NCBI GenBank assembly: GCA_020726085.1
Contig: DYTG01000062.1
Span: forward strand, 1 to 10,001
Source: Sulfurovum sp.
GTDB taxonomy: Bacteria > Campylobacterota > Campylobacteria > Campylobacterales > Sulfurovaceae
Length of the DNA: 10,001 bases
Direction of reading: 5' to 3'
In this document: positions 1 to 5,801 of the stretch, piece by piece
Numbering within the stretch: position 1 is the stretch's first letter
How the letters are laid out: every line of letters begins with the position of its first letter
The notes under the pieces: model-generated
Database searches by the model: none
Told to the model about the DNA's origin: nothing
What the model saw: only the letters and a program-made list of their open reading frames with translations
Program-made: the position numbers and the translations under genes

Positions 1-1
1 A

Positions 2-73
2 CTTCTTAAGGGTTACTATCCCAATGGAATCGATGGGTACAAGATGGTAAAAAAGAACGCAATAACCTCATAA
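2..73 (+). CDS. C-terminal tail of an unrecognised protein (partial, 5' end outside window)
   Basis: Frame 2 of the plus strand is open from the window edge to a TAA at 71-73 and encodes about 23 residues, beginning LLKGYYPNGIDGYKMVKK. The other two plus frames stop early (TAA at 7-9 in frame 1, TAA near 46 in frame 3). The residue mix looks like a real, basic protein end, but it is too short to assign a family. If real, the gene is convergent with the methyltransferase gene, whose stop lies 52 bp away, with a hairpin between them. That arrangement is the main support. No function is proposed. Confidence 0.4.
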   Translation, partial: LLKGYYPNGIDGYKMVKKNAITS

Positions 74-104
74 AAAAATAGGTAGGGTGGGTTTCCACCC
101 ACTA
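72..104 (-). terminator. Probable rho-independent terminator after the methyltransferase gene
   Basis: Read on the minus strand, the 6-bp GC-rich stem GGGTGG/CCACCC (85-90 paired with 95-100, 4-nt loop) can be extended by two A-T pairs past a 2-nt bulge. It is followed, after about six bases, by seven consecutive T residues (72-78). It lies just beyond the methyltransferase stop codon. The gap between stem and T-run makes it less than ideal. On the plus strand there is no T-run after the stem, so it is probably not an efficient bidirectional terminator. Confidence 0.5.
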
Positions 105-125
105 CAAATCTAAGTAGGTGAGACT

Positions 126-677
126 CTATTTTTTTGCTACCAATGAAGCCTTCAAGGCTTTGTCATGGGATGTAGTGTCCCACCACTCATCGTAGTAGAT
201 GATTTCGAGCTTCCCAAATGCCTCTTTGAGTTCGTTTTCTTGCAACAAAAACTCTGCATTGGAGGGGGCTTTGGTATTGTCTGGGTGAGTTACGAAGGTT
301 TCGTAGATGAGTATCGCACCGCTACGCATACTTTGCATAATAGAGGGGAAAATTTTGCGATTGAGATAATAGGTGCAAACGACCAAATCGTACCTATCGT
401 GTTCGAGTAGATGGGTGTCTAGATCAACACTTTGGAGATGGATGTTGTCGTTATGGGCAATAGTGCCAAGGGCGATTTCGGAAATATCAAGCGCATCAAC
501 CCTAAACTCATTGTGAGCTAAAAATTTGCTGTGTCTGCCTTTGCCACACGCCAAATCCAAAGCCAATCCACGATGTGCTAGAACATGGTAGTATCGAACC
601 AAATCAATAGGCTCATCGCTTATAGGGTGGTTGTCGAGGTATTTTTTATTCCATCTAAATTTATCTTCGAGCGCCAT
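126..677 (-). CDS. Class I SAM-dependent methyltransferase, small TehB-like type
   Basis: This 183-residue protein is predicted to be a cytosolic S-adenosylmethionine-dependent methyltransferase with a Rossmann-like fold. SAM-binding motif I is clear at residues 38-50 (LALDLACGKGRHS). It is followed by the acidic end of strand 2 (D61 to D64, DALDIS) and a strand-4 region at 96-100 (YDLVV). The later GAILIYETF (120-128) matches the strand-5 segment of the short TehB/methyltransferase-25-like proteins. No other domain is present and the length is normal for such single-domain enzymes. The substrate cannot be told from sequence; tellurite or thiol methylation is only a family-level guess. The start ATG has a modest AAGG five bases upstream. 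The gene follows the DUF5718 gene by 43 bp on the same strand, so it may be the last gene of that operon, and a terminator-like hairpin follows it. Confidence 0.8.
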   Translation of the reverse strand: MALEDKFRWNKKYLDNHPISDEPIDLVRYYHVLAHRGLALDLACGKGRHSKFLAHNEFRVDALDISEIALGTIAHNDNIHLQSVDLDTHLLEHDRYDLVVCTYYLNRKIFPSIMQSMRSGAILIYETFVTHPDNTKAPSNAEFLLQENELKEAFGKLEIIYYDEWWDTTSHDKALKASLVAKK

Positions 678-720
678 TGGTTGCCTTTGGTTATTTGATT
701 TTGAATGCAGTATATCGCAA

Positions 721-1518
721 TTAATCTACCTTCTGATGAAGCATCACTTTATGGTCACAAGGTGTAGTATCTCCATTGCAATAGCGTTTATCATAGCTAA
801 TGACATAAATTTCATCCCCACTTTGAAGATAGTTATGCTCACCAAAATGGGCATAAGCCGTAGCACCGATGGATATCAAAGCACAAGCTGGATAGTTGCA
901 CTCTTTGAGATGTTTGGCAATATCTTCTAGGGGACCAAAATCGCTTTGGTGATTCATCTTCTCAATAAGCCAATTTTTGAGTTTGCCATAAAAGTAGCTG
1001 TAGCCCAAAAGCGGAGCATCCACACCGTAGGGGTGTAGCACTCCCTCACGCTTGACAAAAGAGCATAAATGGTAGTGATCCATTATACCGCCCTCTTCAA
1101 ACTTATCCACCTCAATCCATGTCGTGCCCACGCCTTTGGAGTTCTCTCCCCAGCTCTTTTTTTGGGATATTTTAGTAGCGTCGTCTCTTCGGATTGTACA
1201 ATCGTTGAAGGTTGTAAATTGGCGAACATTCAAATCGACCACTTGGTGATTATTATCGTAAACAATATCGCAAAAGAGAGCAATTTCGGGTTCTACTTGT
1301 GCATTGGATTGGTAATTGGGCAGTGTGAGTCTCTCAACTCCTATCGAATAGACCCCCAAAAAACTCTCACTACTAGGCAAATAAAAAGGAAATATTCCTT
1401 TGGGAGCGTCTGGTTCGCAAGTAACGACATTTTTAAAATCCTCCAACTCTCCTGCTTGTTCCAAATGGTGGGCAAAGTTTCCCGCTACACCCAAACCGAT
1501 TGCATTTTTAAGTAACAT
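721..1518 (-). CDS. DUF5718 family protein, FAH-like fold predicted
   Basis: A 265-residue soluble protein resembling the DUF5718 family, seen mostly in Campylobacterota and without an established function as far as I know. The sequence shows traces of the fumarylacetoacetate hydrolase (FAH) fold. VEPEIAL (75-81) supplies an E-x-E pair (E76, E78). FNDCTIRR (104-111) resembles the segment carrying the third metal ligand (D106). SQKKSWG (118-124) resembles the conserved Lys region, and GATAYAHFGE (218-227) followed by SGDEIYVI (233-240) resembles the C-terminal Gly-rich loop and strand. A metal-dependent C-C hydrolase or decarboxylase activity is therefore an inference only. The ATG is preceded by AAGGA, which overlaps the trpD stop codon. 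Only 8 nt separate it from trpD, so the two are almost certainly co-transcribed. Confidence 0.7.
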   Translation of the reverse strand: MLLKNAIGLGVAGNFAHHLEQAGELEDFKNVVTCEPDAPKGIFPFYLPSSESFLGVYSIGVERLTLPNYQSNAQVEPEIALFCDIVYDNNHQVVDLNVRQFTTFNDCTIRRDDATKISQKKSWGENSKGVGTTWIEVDKFEEGGIMDHYHLCSFVKREGVLHPYGVDAPLLGYSYFYGKLKNWLIEKMNHQSDFGPLEDIAKHLKECNYPACALISIGATAYAHFGEHNYLQSGDEIYVISYDKRYCNGDTTPCDHKVMLHQKVD

Positions 1519-1526
1519 AGTTATCC

Positions 1527-2501
1527 TTATAGGGTTTTTGAAAGAGCGATTATCTTTTGAAGATGCTCATAGGCTTTGCCGCTATCGAGCTGAGTCTCTA
1601 TCTTCTCGATCGCCTCTTTGATGTCTCTAGCCCCTCCATCGACAAAGAGAGCAAAAGCTCCATTGAGTACGACAATATCACGCTTAGCATCACGAAGCAA
1701 TCCCCTTAATATATCGCGTGTAATGGTGGCATTGAGCAAGGAATCACCGCCCAAAATAGCACTTTTGGGGGCAAGTTTGAAGCCATAATCGGTAGGGTTG
1801 AGTACGCCACGACTCATATACCCCGCCTCAACATAGGCAAATTGTGTGGTAGCAGAGATGGAAATCTCATCCAATCCATCATCACTACTCACCACATAGG
1901 CACGTTGCGTGTGAAGCTCTAGCAAAGCATTGCTTACAGAGTCGATAAAACTGGGACTAAAAACCCCCAAAAGATACTTTTTTGCACCTGCTGGATTGGT
2001 GAGGGGTCCTAGTAGATTGAAGATGGTACGGTGGGGTATGGATTTGCGAATGGGCATAATGTGTCCCATTGCAGGGTGGTGGTTCATCGCAAAGATAAAA
2101 CAAAAACCGCACTCCTGGAGCATCTTGACTTGTTTGTCGGGAGAGAGATTGAGATTGATACCCAGCTCTTCAAGCATATCGGCGCTGCCTGATTTGCTTG
2201 TAATGCTTCGATTGCCGTGTTTGGCGACGTGACACCCCATGGAGGACAAAATGAGTGCTACGGTTGAGGAGATATTAAAACTACCGCTTTGATCCCCACC
2301 CGTACCTACTACATCGATAATTTGCTCTTGAAGGTTAGCAGAAATGGGTAACTTGATGGAGTGGTTACGCATCACTTGAGCCGCTAGAGCAATATCGTGT
2401 GCACTCTCCCCTTTGTGATAAAGGTTTGTCAAAAAAGCTTTGGCTTCATCGTGTGTTAATGTGTTGCCAAAGAGTCGTTCAAACATCTCTTGATGATTCA
2501 T
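1527..2501 (-). CDS. trpD: Anthranilate phosphoribosyltransferase
   Basis: TrpD transfers the phosphoribosyl group of PRPP to anthranilate, the second step of tryptophan synthesis from chorismate. At 324 residues it is a normal stand-alone TrpD with no fused TrpG glutamine-amidotransferase domain. Visible signatures are the PRPP/Mg loop GTGGD (66-70) followed by QSGSFNIS, KHGNRS (94-99), SGSADMLEELG (104-114), HPAM (142-145), the anthranilate-site region with R152 and RTIFNLLGPLTNPA (158-171), and the metal-binding acidic pair in DGLDE (208-212). The start ATG overlaps the stop of the S4 gene by 4 nt (ATGA). A strong AGAGGAG lies inside the end of that gene, consistent with translational coupling. 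No other trp genes and no attenuator-like leader are in the window, so trpD is apparently separated from the rest of its pathway. Confidence 0.95.
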   Translation of the reverse strand: MNHQEMFERLFGNTLTHDEAKAFLTNLYHKGESAHDIALAAQVMRNHSIKLPISANLQEQIIDVVGTGGDQSGSFNISSTVALILSSMGCHVAKHGNRSITSKSGSADMLEELGINLNLSPDKQVKMLQECGFCFIFAMNHHPAMGHIMPIRKSIPHRTIFNLLGPLTNPAGAKKYLLGVFSPSFIDSVSNALLELHTQRAYVVSSDDGLDEISISATTQFAYVEAGYMSRGVLNPTDYGFKLAPKSAILGGDSLLNATITRDILRGLLRDAKRDIVVLNGAFALFVDGGARDIKEAIEKIETQLDSGKAYEHLQKIIALSKTL

Positions 2502-2746
2502 AATAGCTCCTCTACGTATTGGTCTTTGTGCGTTTTGGGTATCGATTTGGTAGCGGGAATAGCCAAAACCCTATAGGATTTCGCTCCTTTGAGGTATTCA
2601 ATCGTCACTTTGTCTCCAACGACTACATTTTTGGAGGCTTTGGATTGTATATCATTGATAAAGACTACACCATTTTTTACCATATCGGTTGCAATGGTTC
2701 GTCGTTTGACTACATTGGTGGCACTTAGCCACTTATCAATTCGCAT
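2498..2746 (-). CDS. Small S4-domain RNA-binding protein (Hsp15/RqcP-like)
   Basis: An 82-residue protein made almost wholly of one S4 (alpha-L) RNA-binding domain. The diagnostic start MRIDKWLSATNVVKRR (1-16) is followed by MVKNGVVFIND (22-32), the region that contacts structured RNA, and by VGDKVTIEY (43-51). Family members of this size include Hsp15/HslR and RqcP, which bind stalled 50S-peptidyl-tRNA complexes; Helicobacter carries a similar small S4 protein. A ribosome-rescue or ribosome-assembly role is thus plausible but not shown here. The start has AGGAA six bases upstream and follows an extended -10 promoter by about 25 nt. The gene heads the S4/trpD/DUF5718 unit and overlaps trpD by 4 nt. 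Confidence 0.85.
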   Translation of the reverse strand: MRIDKWLSATNVVKRRTIATDMVKNGVVFINDIQSKASKNVVVGDKVTIEYLKGAKSYRVLAIPATKSIPKTHKDQYVEELL

Positions 2747-2777
2747 TGTTGTTTCCTACTGATTAATTGATATTACA

Positions 2778-2786
2778 ATTATAGCA
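2778..2786 (-). promoter_or_regulatory. Extended -10 promoter for the S4/trpD unit
   Basis: On the minus strand the 66-bp gap after the transglycosylase gene holds TGCTATAAT, a perfect extended -10 (TGnTATAAT). A start site near 2771 would leave a leader of about 25 nt containing the AGGAA ribosome binding site. The -35 position shows only a poor GAGTTA. That is acceptable for an extended -10 and for Campylobacterota sigma-70 promoters, which often lack a -35. The leader is too short to hold a tryptophan attenuator. Confidence 0.65.
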
Positions 2787-2812
2787 GTTGAAGTTTAGAT
2801 TAACTCATCTTA

Positions 2813-4339
2813 TTATCGAAATCTATCAACTTTGTTGGCATCTTTGAGGTGTTTGAGGATTTGCGATATACGCATGGGATGTCCCAATTTGTTGAGATAG
2901 ATGACGTAGTTGGCAAGTACCGCTTTGCCATACTCTCTTGTCTCTTTGACTTCAATGGATTCCATGCTTAAAAAAGGCTCATATTTGGCGTTATTGAAGA
3001 GATTTTTATGCGTAAGCAATCCTTTAGTAAAGCCTATTCCACCATTATAAGCGTAGGCTACCAACAGAGGGTTAAAGAGCCAACTTTGGAGATAATCCAA
3101 ATGAAAGTTGGCATAAACCAAAGCTTTTTGAGGGTCAAACATATCATCCAAATCGATACTATCGCCTCGCTTTTTGGCTATATCTTCGACCAAAAAAGGC
3201 ATGATTTGCATCATCCCCAACGCAAAACTGCTTGATACGGAAGCGGGAACAAAACGACTCTCTTGCCTAGCTATTGCATAGATAAGGGCTTGACGTGCAA
3301 CAGGCAAGTGACGCATAAGATCACGATAGAGCAATGGGAAATAGTGTTTTTGATAATCGTACGCTTTGGCTTTGATGTAGCTGTAGTGGGCTATGGTTTG
3401 GGTAGTTTCAAAATTTTGAGCAAGTTTATGATTATCGACGCTTATGTCAAATATTTTTGTTTTGAGTTTCGCCCATGCGATAGGGTCGGTAATATCAAAA
3501 TTTGGGTTGCGTTGTTTGCTAAAAGTGGGATTAATCGTATCAGGGTAGTGCAATCGTAATCTATCACGAGCCAAAAGGGTATAGATGTTGATATCCTTAC
3601 TTTCAATAAGGGCATTGAGATATATCTCATCTTTGCTAATCAAATAGAGCCAAAAAGAGGTAAGGTCTTTGGAGACGCTTTCTTCGGCTTTTTTGCGTGC
3701 TTCGCCAAAGTAGAGCAGAGCAATATCGGGCTTGTCGTTGCGTAGGGCATTGAGTGCAAGTTTGATGTTTGTATCGTAGGTAAGTGCATTGGTCAAAGCA
3801 GGTGCAAAGAGGAAGGATTTTTGCAAATACTCCAAACCCTCTTGCTCGATAAGCTCAATGGAGCGATTAAATTGAGTACTGTGGGTAAGTTTTTGGTATT
3901 GATTGGGAGTGAGGATATGGTTAAACTTTTTGCGTTCGACTTTGGTAGCGTTGTTGAAAATAAAAGTTTGCATATCCGCCTCTTTTTTAAGAAACTCTTG
4001 CATGGGATGGGGGGCTTTTTTGACCTCTTTGGATATTTGAGCTTTGCGTCTCCATGCCTCTTTTTGGGCTTGGGTGGGTTTTGGGAGAGGTTTATGGGTG
4101 AGTGTTGGATTGAAACCTGTTTTTTTGCGAAAAGCTTCAATCATCTTGCTATTGAGTGCAAAAGCTCCTTTGGTAATCTCAATGGCTTGGGTTTGATTGG
4201 TGTCATCTTGAAGGAGATAACGCCAAATGTAGTAATCTTTCTCTCTGCTTGTAGGCATTTGATGGACATAATCAAAGTCAAAATATTTGGCATACGCCCC
4301 AATCACTACAAGAGCAAAAAGAAAAATCAAACGCATCAT
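2813..4339 (-). CDS. slt: Soluble-type lytic transglycosylase (Slt family), exported
   Basis: A predicted periplasmic murein lytic transglycosylase that cleaves the MurNAc-GlcNAc bond to give 1,6-anhydro ends. Residues 1-17 form a short signal peptide ending AYA. Residues 20-345 are mostly helical and correspond to the superhelical part of Slt70-like enzymes. The goose-lysozyme-like catalytic domain spans about 347-490: IYAIARQESRF (353-363) with catalytic Glu360, GMMQIMP (375-381), AYNGG (430-434) and the late ETREYGKAVLANYVIY (466-481). The 508-residue length is ordinary for epsilonproteobacterial Slt. The two ATG codons in tandem directly follow the yggT stop codon (TAG-ATG-ATG) with no intervening base, and no Shine-Dalgarno is visible upstream. 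Translation is therefore probably by re-initiation after YggT. Confidence 0.92.
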   Translation of the reverse strand: MMRLIFLFALVVIGAYAKYFDFDYVHQMPTSREKDYYIWRYLLQDDTNQTQAIEITKGAFALNSKMIEAFRKKTGFNPTLTHKPLPKPTQAQKEAWRRKAQISKEVKKAPHPMQEFLKKEADMQTFIFNNATKVERKKFNHILTPNQYQKLTHSTQFNRSIELIEQEGLEYLQKSFLFAPALTNALTYDTNIKLALNALRNDKPDIALLYFGEARKKAEESVSKDLTSFWLYLISKDEIYLNALIESKDINIYTLLARDRLRLHYPDTINPTFSKQRNPNFDITDPIAWAKLKTKIFDISVDNHKLAQNFETTQTIAHYSYIKAKAYDYQKHYFPLLYRDLMRHLPVARQALIYAIARQESRFVPASVSSSFALGMMQIMPFLVEDIAKKRGDSIDLDDMFDPQKALVYANFHLDYLQSWLFNPLLVAYAYNGGIGFTKGLLTHKNLFNNAKYEPFLSMESIEVKETREYGKAVLANYVIYLNKLGHPMRISQILKHLKDANKVDRFR

Positions 4340-4612
4340 CTAGTGTAATAATTGCAAAATAATATTGTCTATAAACTGCAACCCCAACAAAATCACAAGC
4401 GGCGAGAGATCAATGCCCCCTATCGCCACAAAAGGGATTTTTTTGCGTACGAAATCAAAAACAGGCTCGGTGAGTTTGTAAATCGTTTGCACAATAGGAT
4501 TGTAGGGGTCAGGACGCACAAAGCTAAGTATTGCCGAAACAAAAACCACAATAATGTAGAGCGTAATAAGTGTATGCAACAGTTGCAAAATGGGAATCAT
4601 GATAAAACTCAT
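4340..4612 (-). CDS. yggT: YggT family integral membrane protein
   Basis: A 90-residue inner-membrane protein with a single YggT domain. It has two hydrophobic helices, about residues 7-28 and 65-87, joined by the conserved linker RPDPYNPIV (33-41), LTEPVFDFVRKKIP (47-60) and GGIDLSPLV (65-73). YggT proteins occur near division or envelope genes in many bacteria; E. coli YggT is linked to osmotic or ionic stress tolerance, but the biochemical role is uncertain. The chosen ATG overlaps the stop of the GluRS-like gene by 4 nt (ATGA) and has GGAG eight bases upstream. An internal ATG at codon 5 is an alternative. Its stop codon abuts the slt start. The arrangement links it to the peptidoglycan enzyme downstream. 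Confidence 0.92.
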   Translation of the reverse strand: MSFIMIPILQLLHTLITLYIIVVFVSAILSFVRPDPYNPIVQTIYKLTEPVFDFVRKKIPFVAIGGIDLSPLVILLGLQFIDNIILQLLH

Positions 4613-5742
4613 GCGACAAGCTCCGTAATATAAGATTTAATAAATGGATAGATAAGGTCTAGTTCTATATCTTGCTCACAAAAGAGCGTTTGCAGTGCCT
4701 CTTTGAGCGTTTCATCCTCTAGCATCGAGGTTTTTTTGAGATACGCTACAAAAGTTTCGTAGGTGTAGAACATAGGGGCTTGGAGAATAATCTCTTGCAC
4801 CAATTTAGCATTGCCCGTGCATCTTTTGGGTGCAAAAATCGCTTTGATTTTGGTCTCTAGTTCATGAATCGTAGAGACTTTTTCAAGATAGAGCTTTGCC
4901 AATCTCCCTATATCGCTATCGGCAAAGCCAAAGAGGGTTGAGAGCTTTTTATCCTCCATTTGCCTTAGATGTTCACGGTTGATAAAACGCAATCTATCCC
5001 AATCCAAACGCACGGAGTCATGAGAGAGCTTGGTAATATCAAACCACTCTATTGTATCGGGCAATGTAAAAATTTCTACAGGTGTTGGGTAGCCTAGTGC
5101 AATCACATAGTTGATAATGGCATCGGGCAAAAACCCCTCTTTAAGTAGTGCTTCAAGGGTGATGTTGCCTCCCTCGATAAGGGGTAGATGGCAATAGGTA
5201 ATGGGTTGGGTGTAGCCTAGCATCTCTTGAATACAACGTTGTTTGATACTCTTTTTTAAATCTCTTCGAAGAGCAACAATGTGCGTAATGCCACTAAGCA
5301 TATCATCACAAGCACAAGCAAAATCAGTCGTCGGTATCGTATGAGTTTGTAAAATGACAAAGTTATCAATCTCCTTGGGTGAAGTGGTAATCTTATCCGC
5401 TATAAAATCATTGATGACAATTGCATCATTGGGTTTATGTAATTTTAGTTCAAAAAAATTGTGAGTCTCTTTGTGTTCAACAGCAAAAGCTTTTTTCTCT
5501 TCAAGCAGTCTAATGGCTAGTGTTTGATGAATATGTCTGCGTTCATTTTGGTACAAGCGTTGCTCGTGCGGTAAAGCAAATTTCTCCAAAAGCATAAAGA
5601 TCGATTCGTCGTTTGCATGGCTATCATCAATATAGATTATAAATTCTTCATGTTTTTGAAGAGCCACAATATAGCTAATAATAGCGACTCGTAAATCCTC
5701 TAGGCACATCTCATGAGCAAACGAAACGGCAAATCTTAGCAT
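4609..5742 (-). CDS. Degenerate glutamyl-tRNA synthetase paralogue lacking catalytic signatures
   Basis: A 377-residue protein plainly derived from GluRS (GltX, usually about 430-480 residues) but probably not an active synthetase. GluRS-like segments remain: MLRFA (1-5), DLRVAIISYIV (16-26), FACACDDMLSGIT (141-153), LLKEGFLPDAIINYVIALG (199-217), LDWDRLRFINREHLR (246-260) and a GluRS-like C-terminal end IYPFIKSYI (364-372). The class I HIGH signature (normally SPTGxxHIGN) is replaced by SFAHEMCLED (7-16). The IRIEDTD segment reads IYIDDSH (36-42), the RGEDH segment reads ALRRD (157-161), and the KLSKR loop expected near 190-196 is missing. The region after residue 87 is also shorter than in active enzymes. 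A strong AAGGAG lies six bases before the ATG. It overlaps yggT by 4 nt. The open frame argues against a fresh pseudogene. Confidence 0.85.
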   Translation of the reverse strand: MLRFAVSFAHEMCLEDLRVAIISYIVALQKHEEFIIYIDDSHANDESIFMLLEKFALPHEQRLYQNERRHIHQTLAIRLLEEKKAFAVEHKETHNFFELKLHKPNDAIVINDFIADKITTSPKEIDNFVILQTHTIPTTDFACACDDMLSGITHIVALRRDLKKSIKQRCIQEMLGYTQPITYCHLPLIEGGNITLEALLKEGFLPDAIINYVIALGYPTPVEIFTLPDTIEWFDITKLSHDSVRLDWDRLRFINREHLRQMEDKKLSTLFGFADSDIGRLAKLYLEKVSTIHELETKIKAIFAPKRCTGNAKLVQEIILQAPMFYTYETFVAYLKKTSMLEDETLKEALQTLFCEQDIELDLIYPFIKSYITELVA

Positions 5743-5768
5743 TTGTACTCCTTATTGGTGTTGGCAAA

Positions 5769-5797
5769 ATCTTACCTAAGGTTCGCTTAGGGTTCAA
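5769..5797 (-). promoter_or_regulatory. Putative promoter with a 17-bp inverted repeat as spacer, upstream of the GluRS-like gene
   Basis: In the 59-bp gap after dnaE the minus strand reads TTGAAC (5797-5792), exactly 17 nt, then TAAGAT (5774-5769). Each box matches four of six consensus bases. The spacer (5791-5775) is exactly a perfect 6-bp inverted repeat, CCTAAG/CTTAGG, around a CGAAC loop. A start near 5762 would leave a leader of about 20 nt with AAGGAG. The same repeat could also be a weak terminator or attenuator for dnaE read-through, since a short T-run (TTTT) follows a few bases later. Both readings are inference. Confidence 0.4.
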
Positions 5798-5801
5798 TTA
5801 C

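Noticed and set aside
1069..1515. Plus-strand ORF of 148 codons antisense to the DUF5718 gene
   Set aside because: The minus-strand gene has operon spacing and a ribosome binding site; the antisense reading shows no domain or start signal.
2765..2780. AT-rich imperfect palindrome AATTG-ATATTA-CAATT before the S4 gene
   Set aside because: The stem is five weak pairs with no T-run; it overlaps the -10 region and is expected in AT-rich promoter DNA. It is not convincing as a terminator or operator.
3821..4348. Plus-strand ORF of 175 codons antisense to slt
   Set aside because: It lies almost wholly within the slt gene, which has clear catalytic motifs on the other strand. The antisense protein has no recognisable domain, and no ribosome binding site or promoter was noted.
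4609..5742. The GluRS-like gene as glutamyl-queuosine tRNA-Asp synthetase (GluQ-RS)
   Set aside because: GluQ-RS is shorter and lacks the C-terminal helical part, but keeps the HIGH and KMSKS-type motifs. This protein has the reverse: C-terminal GluRS-like region present, both motifs missing.
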